Shown here: positions 44,685-55,310 of the stretch, piece after piece
Position numbering within the stretch: the stretch's first letter is position 1
How the letters are laid out: every line of letters begins with the position of its first letter
NCBI GenBank assembly: GCA_951799445.1
Contig: OX637292.1
Location: 2,173,296 to 2,237,295 of the forward strand
Source: Pseudisothecium myosuroides
Lineage: Eukaryota > Streptophyta > Bryopsida > Hypnales > Lembophyllaceae
Length of the DNA stretch: 64,000 nucleotides
Direction: 5' to 3'
Notes under the pieces: generated by a model
Seen by the model: the letters and a program-made list of their open reading frames with translations, nothing else
Database searches by the model: none
What the model was told of the DNA's origin: nothing
Program-made: the position numbers and the translations under genes

Positions 44685-44777
44685 GAAGGGAAGCTATTTA
44701 CTGAAAATTCCTTGGACATGTCATTGCAAGACGAAGAATACATCAAGGCCAATGATGCAACCATCAAGGACATGGAG
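44685..44777 (+). CDS. MTN: 5'-methylthioadenosine nucleosidase, penultimate exon
   Basis: A 31-codon exon between a TTCATTGCAG acceptor and a GAG/GTCAGT donor. It encodes EGKLFTENSLDMSLQDEEYI then KANDATIKDME. This is the conserved ENSLDMS...NDATIKDME segment of plant MTA (and SAH) nucleosidases, with the Met-Glu pair that contacts the ribose. The enzyme hydrolyses 5'-methylthioadenosine to adenine and methylthioribose in the methionine-salvage (Yang) cycle, in the cytosol. The intron to the next exon is 491 bp. I could not find the upstream exons (expected about 170 codons) in the preceding sequence, so the gene is either split by long introns, rearranged or truncated. Confidence 0.9.
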
Positions 44778-45268
44778 GTCAGTCGCTTCAAAATGAACCA
44801 TGAACCCAGGCAGGCAGGCTTATCTGGTTTGCATGGACTGATCAAGCTGTGACATGCAGCATTCTTTCGGTCACTAGGTGGTGTCGGAGCTTGCAAATTC
44901 TCCTACACTATTTCATTGGGTTTGTGAGTGCGAGCTTGTGATCTGTACAGAGAGGCATTTTTGAGACGATACTTCAAAACGCTGTGGGGGCTCTAATATT
45001 TCTGACGAAAATTGGAGCTCCAAATTGAGCCTTAATTAAAATAGAAAGAGAGGAGTCTTGTGGTTGAAGTCGAGCTAATGCCGTGTGTTGTGTCCTTCTG
45101 AATTTGTGGTCTGTGCGATTCTGAGCGCAAGATCTTTTCTCTTAAGCACTTGCTTCTGCTTAGGGGTTTCAAGTTTGGGAACAGAATCGTCTATATAACT
45201 GGAACCAAAATCTCGCACTCTGAGACTCCCATATGAAGTGGGCTTTCTATGAATGACCTTGTGTGCAG

Positions 45269-45475
45269 GGTGCTGCGGTGGCGTATGTGGCGGACCTGCT
45301 GGCTATTCCTATGATCTCGTTGAAGGCTGTGACTGACATTGTGGATGGGAACAAGCCAACGGTGGAAGCGTTTCTAGAGAACATGTCCTTGGCTGCGTCC
45401 GCCTTGTCTAGGACTGTGCCTCTTGTGCTCAAATATGTGTCTGGGAAGAGCATTGCTGACCTTCATTGTTCATAG
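45269..45475 (+). CDS. MTN: 5'-methylthioadenosine nucleosidase, last exon
   Basis: 68 codons and a TAG, after a GTGTGCAG acceptor. It begins GAAVAYVADLLAIPMISLKA and continues VTDIVDGNKPTVEAFLENM to the stop after SIADLHCS. The aspartate of K-A-V-T-D is the catalytic acid of this family, and the length and end match plant MTN proteins. It joins the previous exon in phase (..KDME-GAAVAY..). No disabling change is visible in the two exons. The 3' untranslated region follows, with A/T-rich polyadenylation-like sequence near 45535-45560. Confidence 0.93.
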   Translation, partial: GAAVAYVADLLAIPMISLKAVTDIVDGNKPTVEAFLENMSLAASALSRTVPLVLKYVSGKSIADLHCS

Positions 45476-45872
45476 CCATGTGCACTTCTCTCTTTCTCTC
45501 TTTGCAGAAAACAGGCACATCAGTGCTCATTTTTATATATTTTTAATAATTTATTGCATGAGATGCATGCAATAGCCCACTTGATCTACCTTGTTTTGTA
45601 TTCTGATTGGTTGCTCACTCCCATGTACGAATTAAGTGGTACAGTATCACCCTCTAGGCAGTCGTGGACTCACCGCCATATTGTGAAATGGGCATCTACC
45701 AAAAAAACACCTTGATCCTTTATAACTTTTGCATGGAATATTCAAATGAAACCTTTTTTGGTGCGTTGAAATCCTCTCTCTCAATTGCCAACAAGAAAAT
45801 ATAAGAATTTGATAGTCCTAACAATAGTAACTATGATTTGATAGATGCATTTGGGAGTCCCTATCTTACACG
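45476..45872. other. 3' untranslated and intergenic DNA
   Basis: Includes, around 45715-45830, one copy of a dispersed repeat with CATAACTTTTGCATG and TTGCCAACAAGAAAATATA. Further copies are at 58425-58530 and 63605-63720. Confidence 0.5.
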
Positions 45873-46067
45873 ATGGGCAATTTCATTAAAATGGCAGTAT
45901 TCCAAGTGCCACTTTGATAGTGTGCCATTTTCACCATCTAGGATAGGTATAGATTTCAGAACGGCTGTTGTGAACCATCTAGGACAGGTATAGATTTAGA
46001 ACGGCCATTTTGAATTGTTTTCATGCCATTTAAAAAATAATATTGTCATTTTAATGAAATTGCCCAT
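45873..46067. mobile_element. ATGGGCAATTTC MITE, copy 1
   Basis: 195 bp with ends ATGGGCAATTTCATTAAAAT and its inverted partner. Flanks are CACG and CACT (3/4). Confidence 0.88.
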
Positions 46068-46100
46068 CACTACAAGAGGCCCTATCCCTCGCACAATGTA

Positions 46101-46709
46101 CAGTCAAGTCCAGCTGAATTACGAATTTTTGGATCCTCTTCAGATTAGGAGAACTTTAGGAGGCTCGTGTGCGCTCAAAAATGAACAAAATTTTGAATTT
46201 CAAATGGCGTTGGAATCCCACTGAAGTCTACTTTATCATCATTACAAACACACATATGTAAATGAAAATCATACAAAGAATATGATGTTAAATTCTATAT
46301 ACAATGTACTATCTAGTGTTGTCAACATTTGTGAAAATTACAACTTATATTCAATGGTACATATAAGAAATGAACCTTCACAATTGCTTTAGAGATACTT
46401 AATTCCATACCACTTGAATTGCTTGTATGATTTCTTGCTTGTTCTTCACCCAAATGTAAAAGATCTTTGACTATCTTCCAAAGAATCTCTATGAAATGGT
46501 AGATAGACAGATAGTGTATAAAAGGAATCCAAGTTGTTGAATGATTTTAAATTATTCATTTTGCGCTTTTTATGAAGTTCAATGCAATTCCAACGTGATT
46601 TCTAGTTTCAAAATCGGTTCATTTTTGAGCACGCTAGAGCTTCCTTAAATTGCTGAACTTTCTAGTGAAAGCTGACTGAAAAATTTCGTAAATGAGCTGG
46701 ACCTGACTG
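46101..46709. mobile_element. Tc1/mariner-like MITE, 609 bp
   Basis: TA dinucleotides (46099-46100, 46710-46711) flank ends CAGTCAAGTCCAGCTGAATT and the reverse complement of CAGTCAGGTCCAGCTCATTT. Pairing extends inward over roughly 130 bp. No transposase. Confidence 0.82.
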
Positions 46710-46723
46710 TACATACTTGAGTC

Positions 46724-46822
46724 TCTGTAGCTTAACTTGTAGTGTACTACATGCTGAACGTGGTGTGATAGTGCAACACTTTCAACATGAACTCTGTAGT
46801 ACACTACAAGTTAAGCTACAGA
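46724..46822. repeat. Perfect 27-bp inverted repeat
   Basis: 46724-46750 (TCTGTAGCTTAACTTGTAG...) and 46796-46822 are exact reverse complements with a 45-bp spacer. It sits 13 bp after the TA-flanked MITE. Confidence 0.92.
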
Positions 46823-47482
46823 AGTAGTGAGAATAACAGAGTTGTGTCACCAAATTTGGGTTTCATAAGTCCATGCAGATCGAAAGCTGCAAAGCGAGAA
46901 CAGATCGAAATGATCAGAAACAAAATGCGTTGCCGGAGAATCGAACTCCGTAGGTGTTGGAGGGCCCACGTATGCCGGGGTTTTGAGCGTCATCTATTGG
47001 TTCATGGAGAAAATTGATCTCCTAAAAATGCATTGAATTTTGTCAATGAGAGAAAAATCACATTGAAAGTTCATATAAAAAAATTGTAAAGTAGATTTTG
47101 AGAAGCTCTAAGTCAACTTTGGAAATGCATGTTATGCTCTTTAGCCTCATACTTGTTTCATGAACTCAACCGTTTAGATTTGATATGTAAAAAGGAGATT
47201 GAAAGATTTCAAATCATTTTCACAATTTTAACACTCTCTTAATCAAAGATTATACCTTTTCAATCCATAAGTGATATTGTTGCGTTTTCTTTTCCTACAA
47301 AATTCGTAACACGTCTAGATACAATTTTTTTTAAATTGATAAAACTAATTAAAACTTAAACTTTTTGTTTACTTTTGAGCAAACTTGAAGAAACTTAAAA
47401 TGGCCTTGAACATTTAAACATTTGAACATTTAGGCGTTAAAATAGTCAAGTTTTTTTTTCACTATACAATAAATTTATGAGG
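46823..47482. other. Intergenic DNA with a tRNA-B-box-like motif and a dispersed repeat
   Basis: On the minus strand near 46928-46946 CGGAG-TTCGATT-CTCCG looks like a T-arm, but no full cloverleaf can be drawn. 47030-47280 resembles 32020-32245. Confidence 0.4.
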
Positions 47483-47678
47483 ATGGGCAATTTCATTAAA
47501 ATGGCAATATCATTTTAAAATGGCATGAAAATAGTTCAAAACGGACATTCTAATCTATACCAGTCTAGATGGTTCAGAACGTTGGTTTTGAAATCTATAC
47601 CGGTCCTAGATGGTGAAAATGGCACACCATCAATGAAAGTGGCACTTGGAATACCGCCATCTTAATCAAATTGCCCAT
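47483..47678. mobile_element. ATGGGCAATTTC MITE, copy 2
   Basis: 196 bp, opposite orientation to copy 1, with perfect 4-bp flanks GAGG/GAGG. Confidence 0.9.
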
Positions 47679-48306
47679 GAGGCTTTTGATTACTGGTGTT
47701 TGTGATGGGTTTTTCTTATTCAAGCTTAGTTTGTCAATACATGTTTCTTTGCATGTTTTTCTAGAACAATCTCATCTTATCATTCAAATCAAAAAAAAAA
47801 AAAATGAGTTTGAATTTCAGTTCTGGATCTTAAGCAATGATAAATTCAATAATAGGGACAATAGACAAAACTATTAAAATTTTGGATTCATTTTCATAAT
47901 TTATAAATTCTAAAAGAATACTTGGTAAAGATATGGGATAGAACAATTCATGGAAACATCACACTTGCACTTGCATGCCACTATTTTTTCCAAAGCCAAC
48001 CAAAAATCATTGTCTTTGTTTTTTCATTGTGGGCTAAAGTCCGGGAAGGAGGCTACTCATTGACAAAAGGCATTGACATCTAGAGTAAAGTGAAACTGTG
48101 AACCTTTACTTCAAAAGCCTGCCCTCTATTAATCATTTAGATCTGAAAAGGGCCAAAATGGTCACTCTAAGCGCACACCATGATCAATGTTGGTGTTCCT
48201 AAGTTTGAAAAACTCAGTGTCAAGATCATGCATGAACACTATCTATTCTATATTTTTCACATGACTTCTTTTTTCCCTTTTTTTTCACTCAAGATATTGC
48301 CAAGAC
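47679..48306. other. Intergenic DNA
   Basis: No gene is seen; one A-run near 47791. Confidence 0.5.
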
Positions 48307-48530
48307 AGATCATCGTTGTCATTATTATCTTATTTACATGTTTGAATTTTTATGTCAACGAATTCTATGACACAATATTCATATACGGAGTATTATTATG
48401 TATGTCAGGCCGAGAAAATTCAATCGGTGCATCAAAATTCAAGGCCTGTGCTCAGAGAATGGAGCCGTTAATTAAGGATTTGCAATTTGAAATCTCTAGA
48501 TGAGGGGGTTGCGGAACTGTTGAAATGAGA
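48307..48530. repeat. Dispersed duplicate, partner of 44087-44290
   Basis: Same phrases in the same order as 44087-44290. A plus-strand frame here ends ACAQRMEPLIKDLQFEISR, which looks coding-like, but the other copy does not keep the frame. Confidence 0.85.
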
Positions 48531-48840
48531 TTCTGAGGGCTCAGAATCAAGCACGCATGGAATGAAACAACCCACAGAATTACCAGGCTGAAATTGCGAA
48601 ACTTGACAATCTCTAATGAATATTTTATGGAACTTTCGCAATGCCGAATACAAGAATGCACCCTGCAATTAGAAACCTCGCTCCGGCAAAGGACAACAGA
48701 AACTTCTCCAGTCATTATTTTGGAAGCTTCGAAATTAGTTTGTGATTCCTGGTCCAAGTAGTCAAGAGCAGACAGTCACGGATCACCAAATTAAACTGGA
48801 AATCTGAAGAATCGATCAAAGAGGTGCCAAGACAATGCAT

Positions 48841-48943
48841 ACTTTCCCCTGTGTGGGTGACAAATCTGTGACTTTCGCCCGTGTGAGTGACTTTCACACA
48901 TGCGAAAGTACGTCACAGGTTTGTCACTCGCACAGGGGAAAGT
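48841..48943. mobile_element. Hairpin element, CTTTCCC/TCACAGG family copy 1
   Basis: Arms 48841-48878 and 48902-48943 pair around a short loop. The sequence TGACAAAYCTGTGAC and the flanking GCATATGATTCCCTTGTGA are shared with 51918-52053. Confidence 0.75.
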
Positions 48944-48948
48944 GAGGC

Positions 48949-49357
48949 AAGGGGAATGCGACACGGGAATGCATATGATTCCCTTGTGATGGACACCAAA
49001 TTTTTCCATATATAAATAAGGAGAATAACTACTAGCGAAAGGAATATGCAAGCAATTAATTTAGCAGCATAACACCTGGAAAGAGATGCCTAAGCAAGAG
49101 ATTTTAGGTGTGAGGGAAATTGAGAAGGAACTTCGACGCAAATGGATAGAAGCTCTCCATGTCTGAGCGAAGCTCAAGAATTTCGCAGAAGTATTTACAT
49201 TCATTCTATTTTAATACAAGTTCGACCTAGATAGCTTTGATCGATTTAAAGCAAGCGCAGGTTACATGCACATAAGTCTCGATCACGGACATTTCCTTCC
49301 ACCTGCGAATGATCCTTGCCTTGCGCTGCACTCCATCGCTTCCTGTCCTGTATGCTA
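48949..49357. other. Intergenic DNA
   Basis: No gene is supported. Confidence 0.5.
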
Positions 49358-49546
49358 CACTAGAACCTCTCTAAGTCGATCCCCTTTAAGTTGATAAACC
49401 TCCTTAAATCAATCATGTCAGACCGGTCCCGGACTGGGCCACTTAACAAAGGCTGTGACTAAAAATAATCCTCCAGAAGTCAATAAACCTCTATAAACCA
49501 ATCTGTCAGACCCGTCCGGACCTATCAGCTTAAACAGGTTCTACTG
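49358..49546. mobile_element. Emigrant/Lemi1-like MITE, 189 bp
   Basis: TA-flanked (49356-49357, 49547-49548). Ends CACTAGAACCTCTCTAAG and the reverse complement of CAGTAGAACCTGTTTAAG. The form CAGTARAACCTCTATAAA is characteristic of plant pogo-like Emigrant MITEs. Confidence 0.75.
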
Positions 49547-49788
49547 TACTATGTAGAAGTCTGGGTAGTAGATCCCTGGATTCAACGATTCACAGCGGTC
49601 ACGAAACTGCAAGTGAGGAGCCAACTGGAGAATATGTACACATTCAAGTAAAATATTCTGACTGCCGCCGGTAGGTGCTCAGAACTTTACAGGATACAGC
49701 GCTTCGAAGCTCTAAAGTAAAGACACGGTTCAAGCCTTGAACACCAATTGACCAAGGAAGCAGGTGATATGTATACTGTAGTACCAGC

Positions 49789-50097
49789 CTGGTGAATTTC
49801 ATTAAAATGGCGGTATTCCATGTGCCATTTTCACAACGCGAAATCTAAGACAAGTATACATTGTTATTATCTAGCTCAGTTTTAGATTTCAAAAATCTAG
49901 GACAAACATAGATATCAGATCGTGCAGTCTAAAAATCTAGGATTGGTATAGATTTCAAATATCTAAGACAATTGAAGATTTGAAAAATCTAGTACTGGTA
50001 TAGATTTTGGTACCAAAAATACAATTCAAACTATGTGGTCTGAACTGCTGAAAGTGCCAAATTAACAGAATACCGCCATTTTAATGAAATTGCCCAT
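49789..50097. mobile_element. ATGGGCAATTTC MITE, copy 4 (long)
   Basis: 309 bp with a degenerate left end and an intact right end; flanks CAGC/CAGG (3/4). The middle repeats ATCTAGGACARGTATAGAT-like phrases several times. Confidence 0.8.
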
Positions 50098-50249
50098 CAG
50101 GCAACAATATTATTGCAGGCAACAATATTATTGCAGACAAGCATGTTTCAATGTTTCAACAACATGAAGAGTGCAAATTGAAATTGACCTTGAAAGCTCA
50201 AAATTTTAATGCAATTTGAGAACCACAAATAGAAGCAAAAAATTCAATA

Positions 50250-50424
50250 ATGGGCAATTTCATTAAAATGGCCGTATTCCAAGCGCTACTTTGACGGTGT
50301 GCCATTTTCACCATCTACAACACATATAGATTTCAGAATGGCCGTTTTGAACCATCTAGGACAGGCATAGATCTAGAACGGCCGTTTTGAATTGTTTTCA
50401 TGCCATTTTAATGAAATTGCCCAT
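50250..50424. mobile_element. ATGGGCAATTTC MITE, copy 3
   Basis: 175 bp; perfect 4-bp flanks AATA/AATA. Confidence 0.9.
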
Positions 50425-51864
50425 AATAGTCTATTTTCAAATTGTGTAAAATGGGCGCATTATGCCTATTATTTAGTATGACCACCTAAGGCATCAATAA
50501 GAACCTCAAGCATGTCTTTAGAGACTCTTTGCTATGCACTTTGAATTGCAACTACCCAAGCACCCATATTGTGTGGCCTAAACCCATACTGGTTAATTTG
50601 AACCGGGTCTTTCATAATTTTCATAGATTTTCTACAGGATTTAAATGTAGGGAGTTTGGTGGTTAACATATCTTTTATAAAAATGAAATGATTCAAAGAG
50701 TTGGTTATTGTTTGTTCACTTGAAGTTGACAAAAAGGTGCATTAGGAATGTCCGCAACACAATGGTTGCTTTCTACTGTACAACACAATCTTCGTAAGCA
50801 TGTAGCTAGCACGTACGTACTGACATTAGATCCGGGCATCCTTGTTATTAGAGCGAGTAACGCCCTTCATCCCAACAGACATCGACTTGCAAGTTGCTCC
50901 CTAGCTTCCTTTACTCATTCTAGCAACCCAGAAATACCGACAAGAATGTACGAGCCTGATTTCGCTTGAAAACCCTAATTTCTGTCAAATGTTCCGGATA
51001 TCGCCGCTTCCATTACAGTAGTTCAAAAGTGCATGACGTGACAGTTTGCCGCCGACCTCATGCACCGACAGAGATTTGTGAGTACGTAGTTTGAAATTTG
51101 CATGTAATAGTCTGGTGCACGTGCAGTGCAGTGAGAAATACGGACTAGGTGTATAACCTTCGAGCTGCTGGCGGAGGCGGCGAGTGGGTTACTGGGCTCC
51201 AGTGATCTCAGAACTGTTTCGGGGGTTTTAGCCAAATGTTCAGTTTTGGAAGATTTTTTTTAAATTTACACTAAGGGCATGAAAAAATTAAGTAGCAACT
51301 GAGCGAAATTTAGCCAGTTTTGGGATCGCTGCTGGGCTCTGTCCCTGGATGAAAACTCCTGTAACTGTTGCCTTCGTCGATGAATATCGTGTGATTACGA
51401 ACGAACTATCTTGCTCGTGGATGAAACACCGTCGAGCAACCAGATGCACACAATCAGAGCTGGTTATTTACGAGTTGTGGACTGTTCTCCTCGCGACTAT
51501 TACATTCCTGCTGTGTTATTGACTACTACAGGAGCACAAGCATTGCCGAGAGCACTGTCGTTACTGTCAGAGTACGTCTTTGTCGAGATTCGATCGGATT
51601 GTCGAGTTTTTCGTTTGGATTGGGTTCGATTAATTACAATTTTGGCTGCTCAACGGCTGTGCGGCGGTCGTATCCCTAGTAAGTTAGACGGGCATGGCCT
51701 AAGGTTGGATTTTCGAAATTCTGTTCCGATCGACATACAGTGTTAATTAATTTGTCGACGGACTGACAGTTCTGCATGTCTCGGGCACTTCTATTGCATT
51801 GTCACCCTAGCCTCCATCTCTGGGCCGGATCCCCGACTCACTGATCATGACAATGAATTAAATA
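50425..51864. other. Intergenic DNA
   Basis: Several frames of 60-110 codons, none with a motif I recognise. Confidence 0.45.
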
Positions 51865-52053
51865 CTTCCTCCGTCCCGAAATAAGTGTCCTGGTTGGACA
51901 TCAGGTTTTTTAAGGTTGTCACAAGGGACTCATATGCATTTCCCTGTCTCACTTTCCCATGTGTGAGTGACAAACCTGTGACACAGGAAAAGTCACAGGT
52001 TTGTCTCTCACACATGGGAATGTGACAGGGAACAGGGAAATGAGTCCCTTGAC
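51865..52053. mobile_element. Hairpin element, copy 2, with Stowaway-like left end
   Basis: After TA at 51863-51864 the sequence CTTCCTCCGTCCCGAAATAA is like the ends of plant Stowaway elements. A long hairpin follows (51918-51982 with 51992-52053). The expected mirrored end to the right is not seen, so the element is truncated. Confidence 0.6.
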
Positions 52054-53287
52054 GTTTTGTGGAGACTTTTCTTCTATCCAATTTTGTTAATGTGCAATGT
52101 ACGTTCTTTATTGATTCTGTTCATTGATTCTGGAGAATATGTACGTGGACTTTTATTGGAAGCAATGATTCTAGGAGGAGAGAAGTCGGTCTGTCGGTGC
52201 CGGCCACATAGCTACAAGTTCAACAGGCAGAGGGTGCTTTGTATCGTAGAATGTAACGACATAGTTTTTTATTTTTTATTTGAAACGGACGTACGGTGTG
52301 CATCTCAATCTGGTTCCCTGGGAAGGGTTAACGGATCGGATTGGAGGATGGCGGAGAAAGTTTCCACCTCGGGGAATACAGCCCGCCAGAGCGAAACACT
52401 AAGAGCTACTGACATGAACTCAGTAGTATCGACACAGTTTCGAGTGTCGCAATACGATCCGCTTTTGTCGTCACTGTCCCAGCATCGTATGTATCGCAGA
52501 GTTTATTGTAAAATATTAGGTTCGCCGTAATTTGACATAATTATTAATTGCAGCGACGTCAATTTCGTATTGGACGAATTCCAACAATTTGACACCTTCA
52601 GAAAACCTGTTCTGAACCGTAAATCTAGACTTGTCCTAGATTTTGGACCTTCAAGTACATTCAATTTTTACACAATTTCTGGCTTTGGAATCGCGCCACT
52701 TTAACAAAACTGACCGACGTTCGGGGCATTTCAGAGTCAAAATTGTGACTTGCCCACAGCTCTGAAAACTAGTACAGGTGTTTCAAAAAAAAAAAAAAAA
52801 ACTAGGACAGGCATAGGTCTAAGGGTTCAGTCTGGAGCTGGTCTAATCTCTCTGAAACTTGCGATTTAGACGGGTTAACGAGGGAGGTGGGACTCTGACC
52901 GGTCTCCCTGGAATTTCGAGGTTTCGAGAGCCGTGTGTTGGAAGAGTCAAGACAGGGTTGAAATCTTCCCACCCATCCAGGATGAATTTGCAATTGACTG
53001 AGTCTGGTGTCACAAGGATAACCTTAAGTTTGGATTCTGATATACCGGAATATAGAGATAGCTAGATGCATGGTCGCTTGTGATTTAATCAACGAGCTGC
53101 ACTGGTTCAGTGATATACTGATATGGATTTGTGCAATCAATGCCTGTTTGCGTCGACGACAAGCGAAGGATCAGATTCCACACAGGTTTCCAAGAAACAG
53201 ATATACTATTAGGATTTGTGAGCGTAGTTTTCACAGTCTACCGGGGAGTAGCCCTACTGCAGTGAATTTCCGTAACATTGTTACGTA
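52054..53287. other. Intergenic DNA
   Basis: A 157-codon frame (52057-52530) has no recognised domain. At 52783-52800 there is an 18-A run preceded by GTGTTTC, as in LINE tails. 52570-52720 contains fragments of the ATGGGCAATTTC MITE. Confidence 0.4.
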
Positions 53288-53343
53288 ACGCTGGGGGCAT
53301 CCCTTTTACTCCCCTCACATCCAGGACGGATGCCCCCCAGCGT
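53288..53343. repeat. GC-rich hairpin
   Basis: ACGCTGGGGGCATCC (53288-53302) pairs with GGATGCCCCCCAGCGT (53328-53343), with a one-base bulge. Confidence 0.8.
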
Positions 53344-53515
53344 CCAGCCAAACCTGCAATCGAACAGCCCGACAATGGGCTCAGACAAATCAAACTCAAT
53401 CCCTCCCAAGGCAGGGATCCCGGGATGGGATATTCCAACTTTCCCTGGGACCCTGGGGGATAGTACTTGCATACCAATGTTATGTCCATGCACTTCTCAA
53501 AAGCTAGATTGCTAT

Positions 53516-53668
53516 ATGGGTAATTTCATTAAAATGGCGGTATTATTGTGCCATTTCGACGGTGTGACATTTTAACCATCTAGGACATGTGTAGAGTTTA
53601 GAACGGCCGTTCTGAAATGTAAAAGCACCAAAGTTCAGTAATACCGCCATTTTAATGAAATTAACCAT
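53516..53668. mobile_element. ATGGGCAATTTC MITE, copy 5
   Basis: 153 bp; perfect 4-bp flanks CTAT/CTAT. Confidence 0.9.
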
Positions 53669-54502
53669 CTATACAGTATGGTAGGCAGCAGAAGTGTTTT
53701 GACAGGTGAGTGAATTTCGAAATTGTTGAGATGGTGATTGAACAATGTAGTTGAGATGGTGATTGAAAATGCCCTTGGATGGAATGGGAGGGCAATACTC
53801 TTGTCCACCCTTAAAAATCAAAAGCCAAAAAGCCACCCCAAAGCCAGGGCGACCGCACAATGACCCTGGGAGATAACTGGAAAGTCACAGGCCAGTTCAC
53901 TTGTCAGATGATTTTTTTACCAAATTTAGGGAGAATAACATATGCAATGCAAGGAATGGAAATGCCCTCAAATTTAGCCAATTGTAGGTGCTACAGATTG
54001 AAAGATTTGAAAGTGGTATTCACAACTTAATATTCACTGACGGAAAGAAGTTGTGCACACTGCAATCTTCTCATTGCGAGTACTTTGTTGAGGCTTTCTT
54101 GTGCTACAAAAAAATTTAGAGTTTTACAGAGGCTTCAAGTGATTTGCTGTGGCCCAGCCTAGGAGATCTAATTTGCCAAATCAGCTACCACTCCTACAGA
54201 AACTATCAAAAACTATGTGTACATTTATATATGTCTCCAACTTTTGATGCAAGAATCACGCCAACCCCGCAAATCCAAAGCACTTTCCTCGCTATCCAAA
54301 GTCAAATTCATGGGTTCACCAAGCGGCTTGGAACAAAAGATAATCTACATACAGTATGTTACTCTTCACTTTGAATTCCAATTTCGTAGCTGAACTGCAA
54401 AAGCTGCTCTTCATCTTGAAAATCCAGGATTTTTGTTGACCTACCACCACGGGTGAAAGAGTTGTTGGTTGAAATTTCTTTGAAAAACCGCTCTTCTGCC
54501 TC
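53669..54502. other. Intergenic DNA
   Basis: GTTGAGATGGTGATTGAA is repeated in tandem near 53725 and 53751. No gene. Confidence 0.5.
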
Positions 54503-55310
54503 CACTAGTGTGCCCTGTGCCATTGCCACAGCCAAAATAAGAGTAAAATTATTTTTCTAAATTTTTTAATTCATAGAAATTTTGAAATTCAATATATTTT
54601 CATCCATGAGTCAAAATACCACAAAACAAAATCTATGCATCCTTCCTTGTGGAGGGCTTTCTGACGATACCAAGAATGCAAGCAGGGGATGCATAGTTCC
54701 GGAGATCTCAGTATAACAAACAAAACAAATAAATAAAACAAAACGAAACAAAGAGCCTAACTTAAGATATGGACTAGTGTGTCCTGTACCGTTGCTACAA
54801 CCAATTGAACCAAATTACCAAAATAAGAGTAAAAAAAATTTTAATTCTTAAAAACCTTGGATTTTGCATATCTTTTCTTCCATAAATTCAAAACCCACAA
54901 AACAAAGCCCATGCATCCCTCCTTACCACTGAGAGCTTTCTGACAATATCAAGAATTAATACAACTAGGAGACACACAATACAAAAGATTTCACCGTAAC
55001 AAACAAAACAAACAGCCTAACTGAAGGTATGACTAGGGTGCCCTATACCATTGCCACAATCAAAATGTAATTAAAAATAATTGTCTAACTTTAAAAACTT
55101 CAAAATTTCTAATTTTTCAATTCATGAAAAATTCAATATTCAATAACTTTCCCACCGGCCACCATAGGTCCAAACACCACAAAACAAAGCCTGTGCATCC
55201 CTTCTTGCTGAGGGCTTTCGGACGATACCAAGCACGCAACCAGAGGACACATGGTCCGGGAGATCTCAACGTAACAAAACAAAACAAACAACCAAACTTA
55301 AGGGATGGAT
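54503..55310. repeat. Three ~260-280-bp tandem units
   Basis: Units start near 54503, 54773 and 55032 with CTAGKGTGYCCTRTACC. Each runs through CCACAAAACAAARYC and GCATCC to AACAAAACAAACARCC. Identity is moderate. Confidence 0.82.

Noticed and set aside
46915..46990. tRNA gene on the minus strand
   Set aside because: A T-arm-like CGGAG-TTCGATT-CTCCG is present, but no acceptor pairing, D-arm or 7-base anticodon loop fits.
48307..48530. NLR/RPW8-type gene fragment (MEPLIKDLQFEI)
   Set aside because: A single short coding-like peptide whose frame is not kept in the duplicate at 44087; too little to assign.
50425..52530. Frames of 60-157 codons as genes
   Set aside because: No domain, no plausible splice structure, and length expected by chance in AT-rich DNA.
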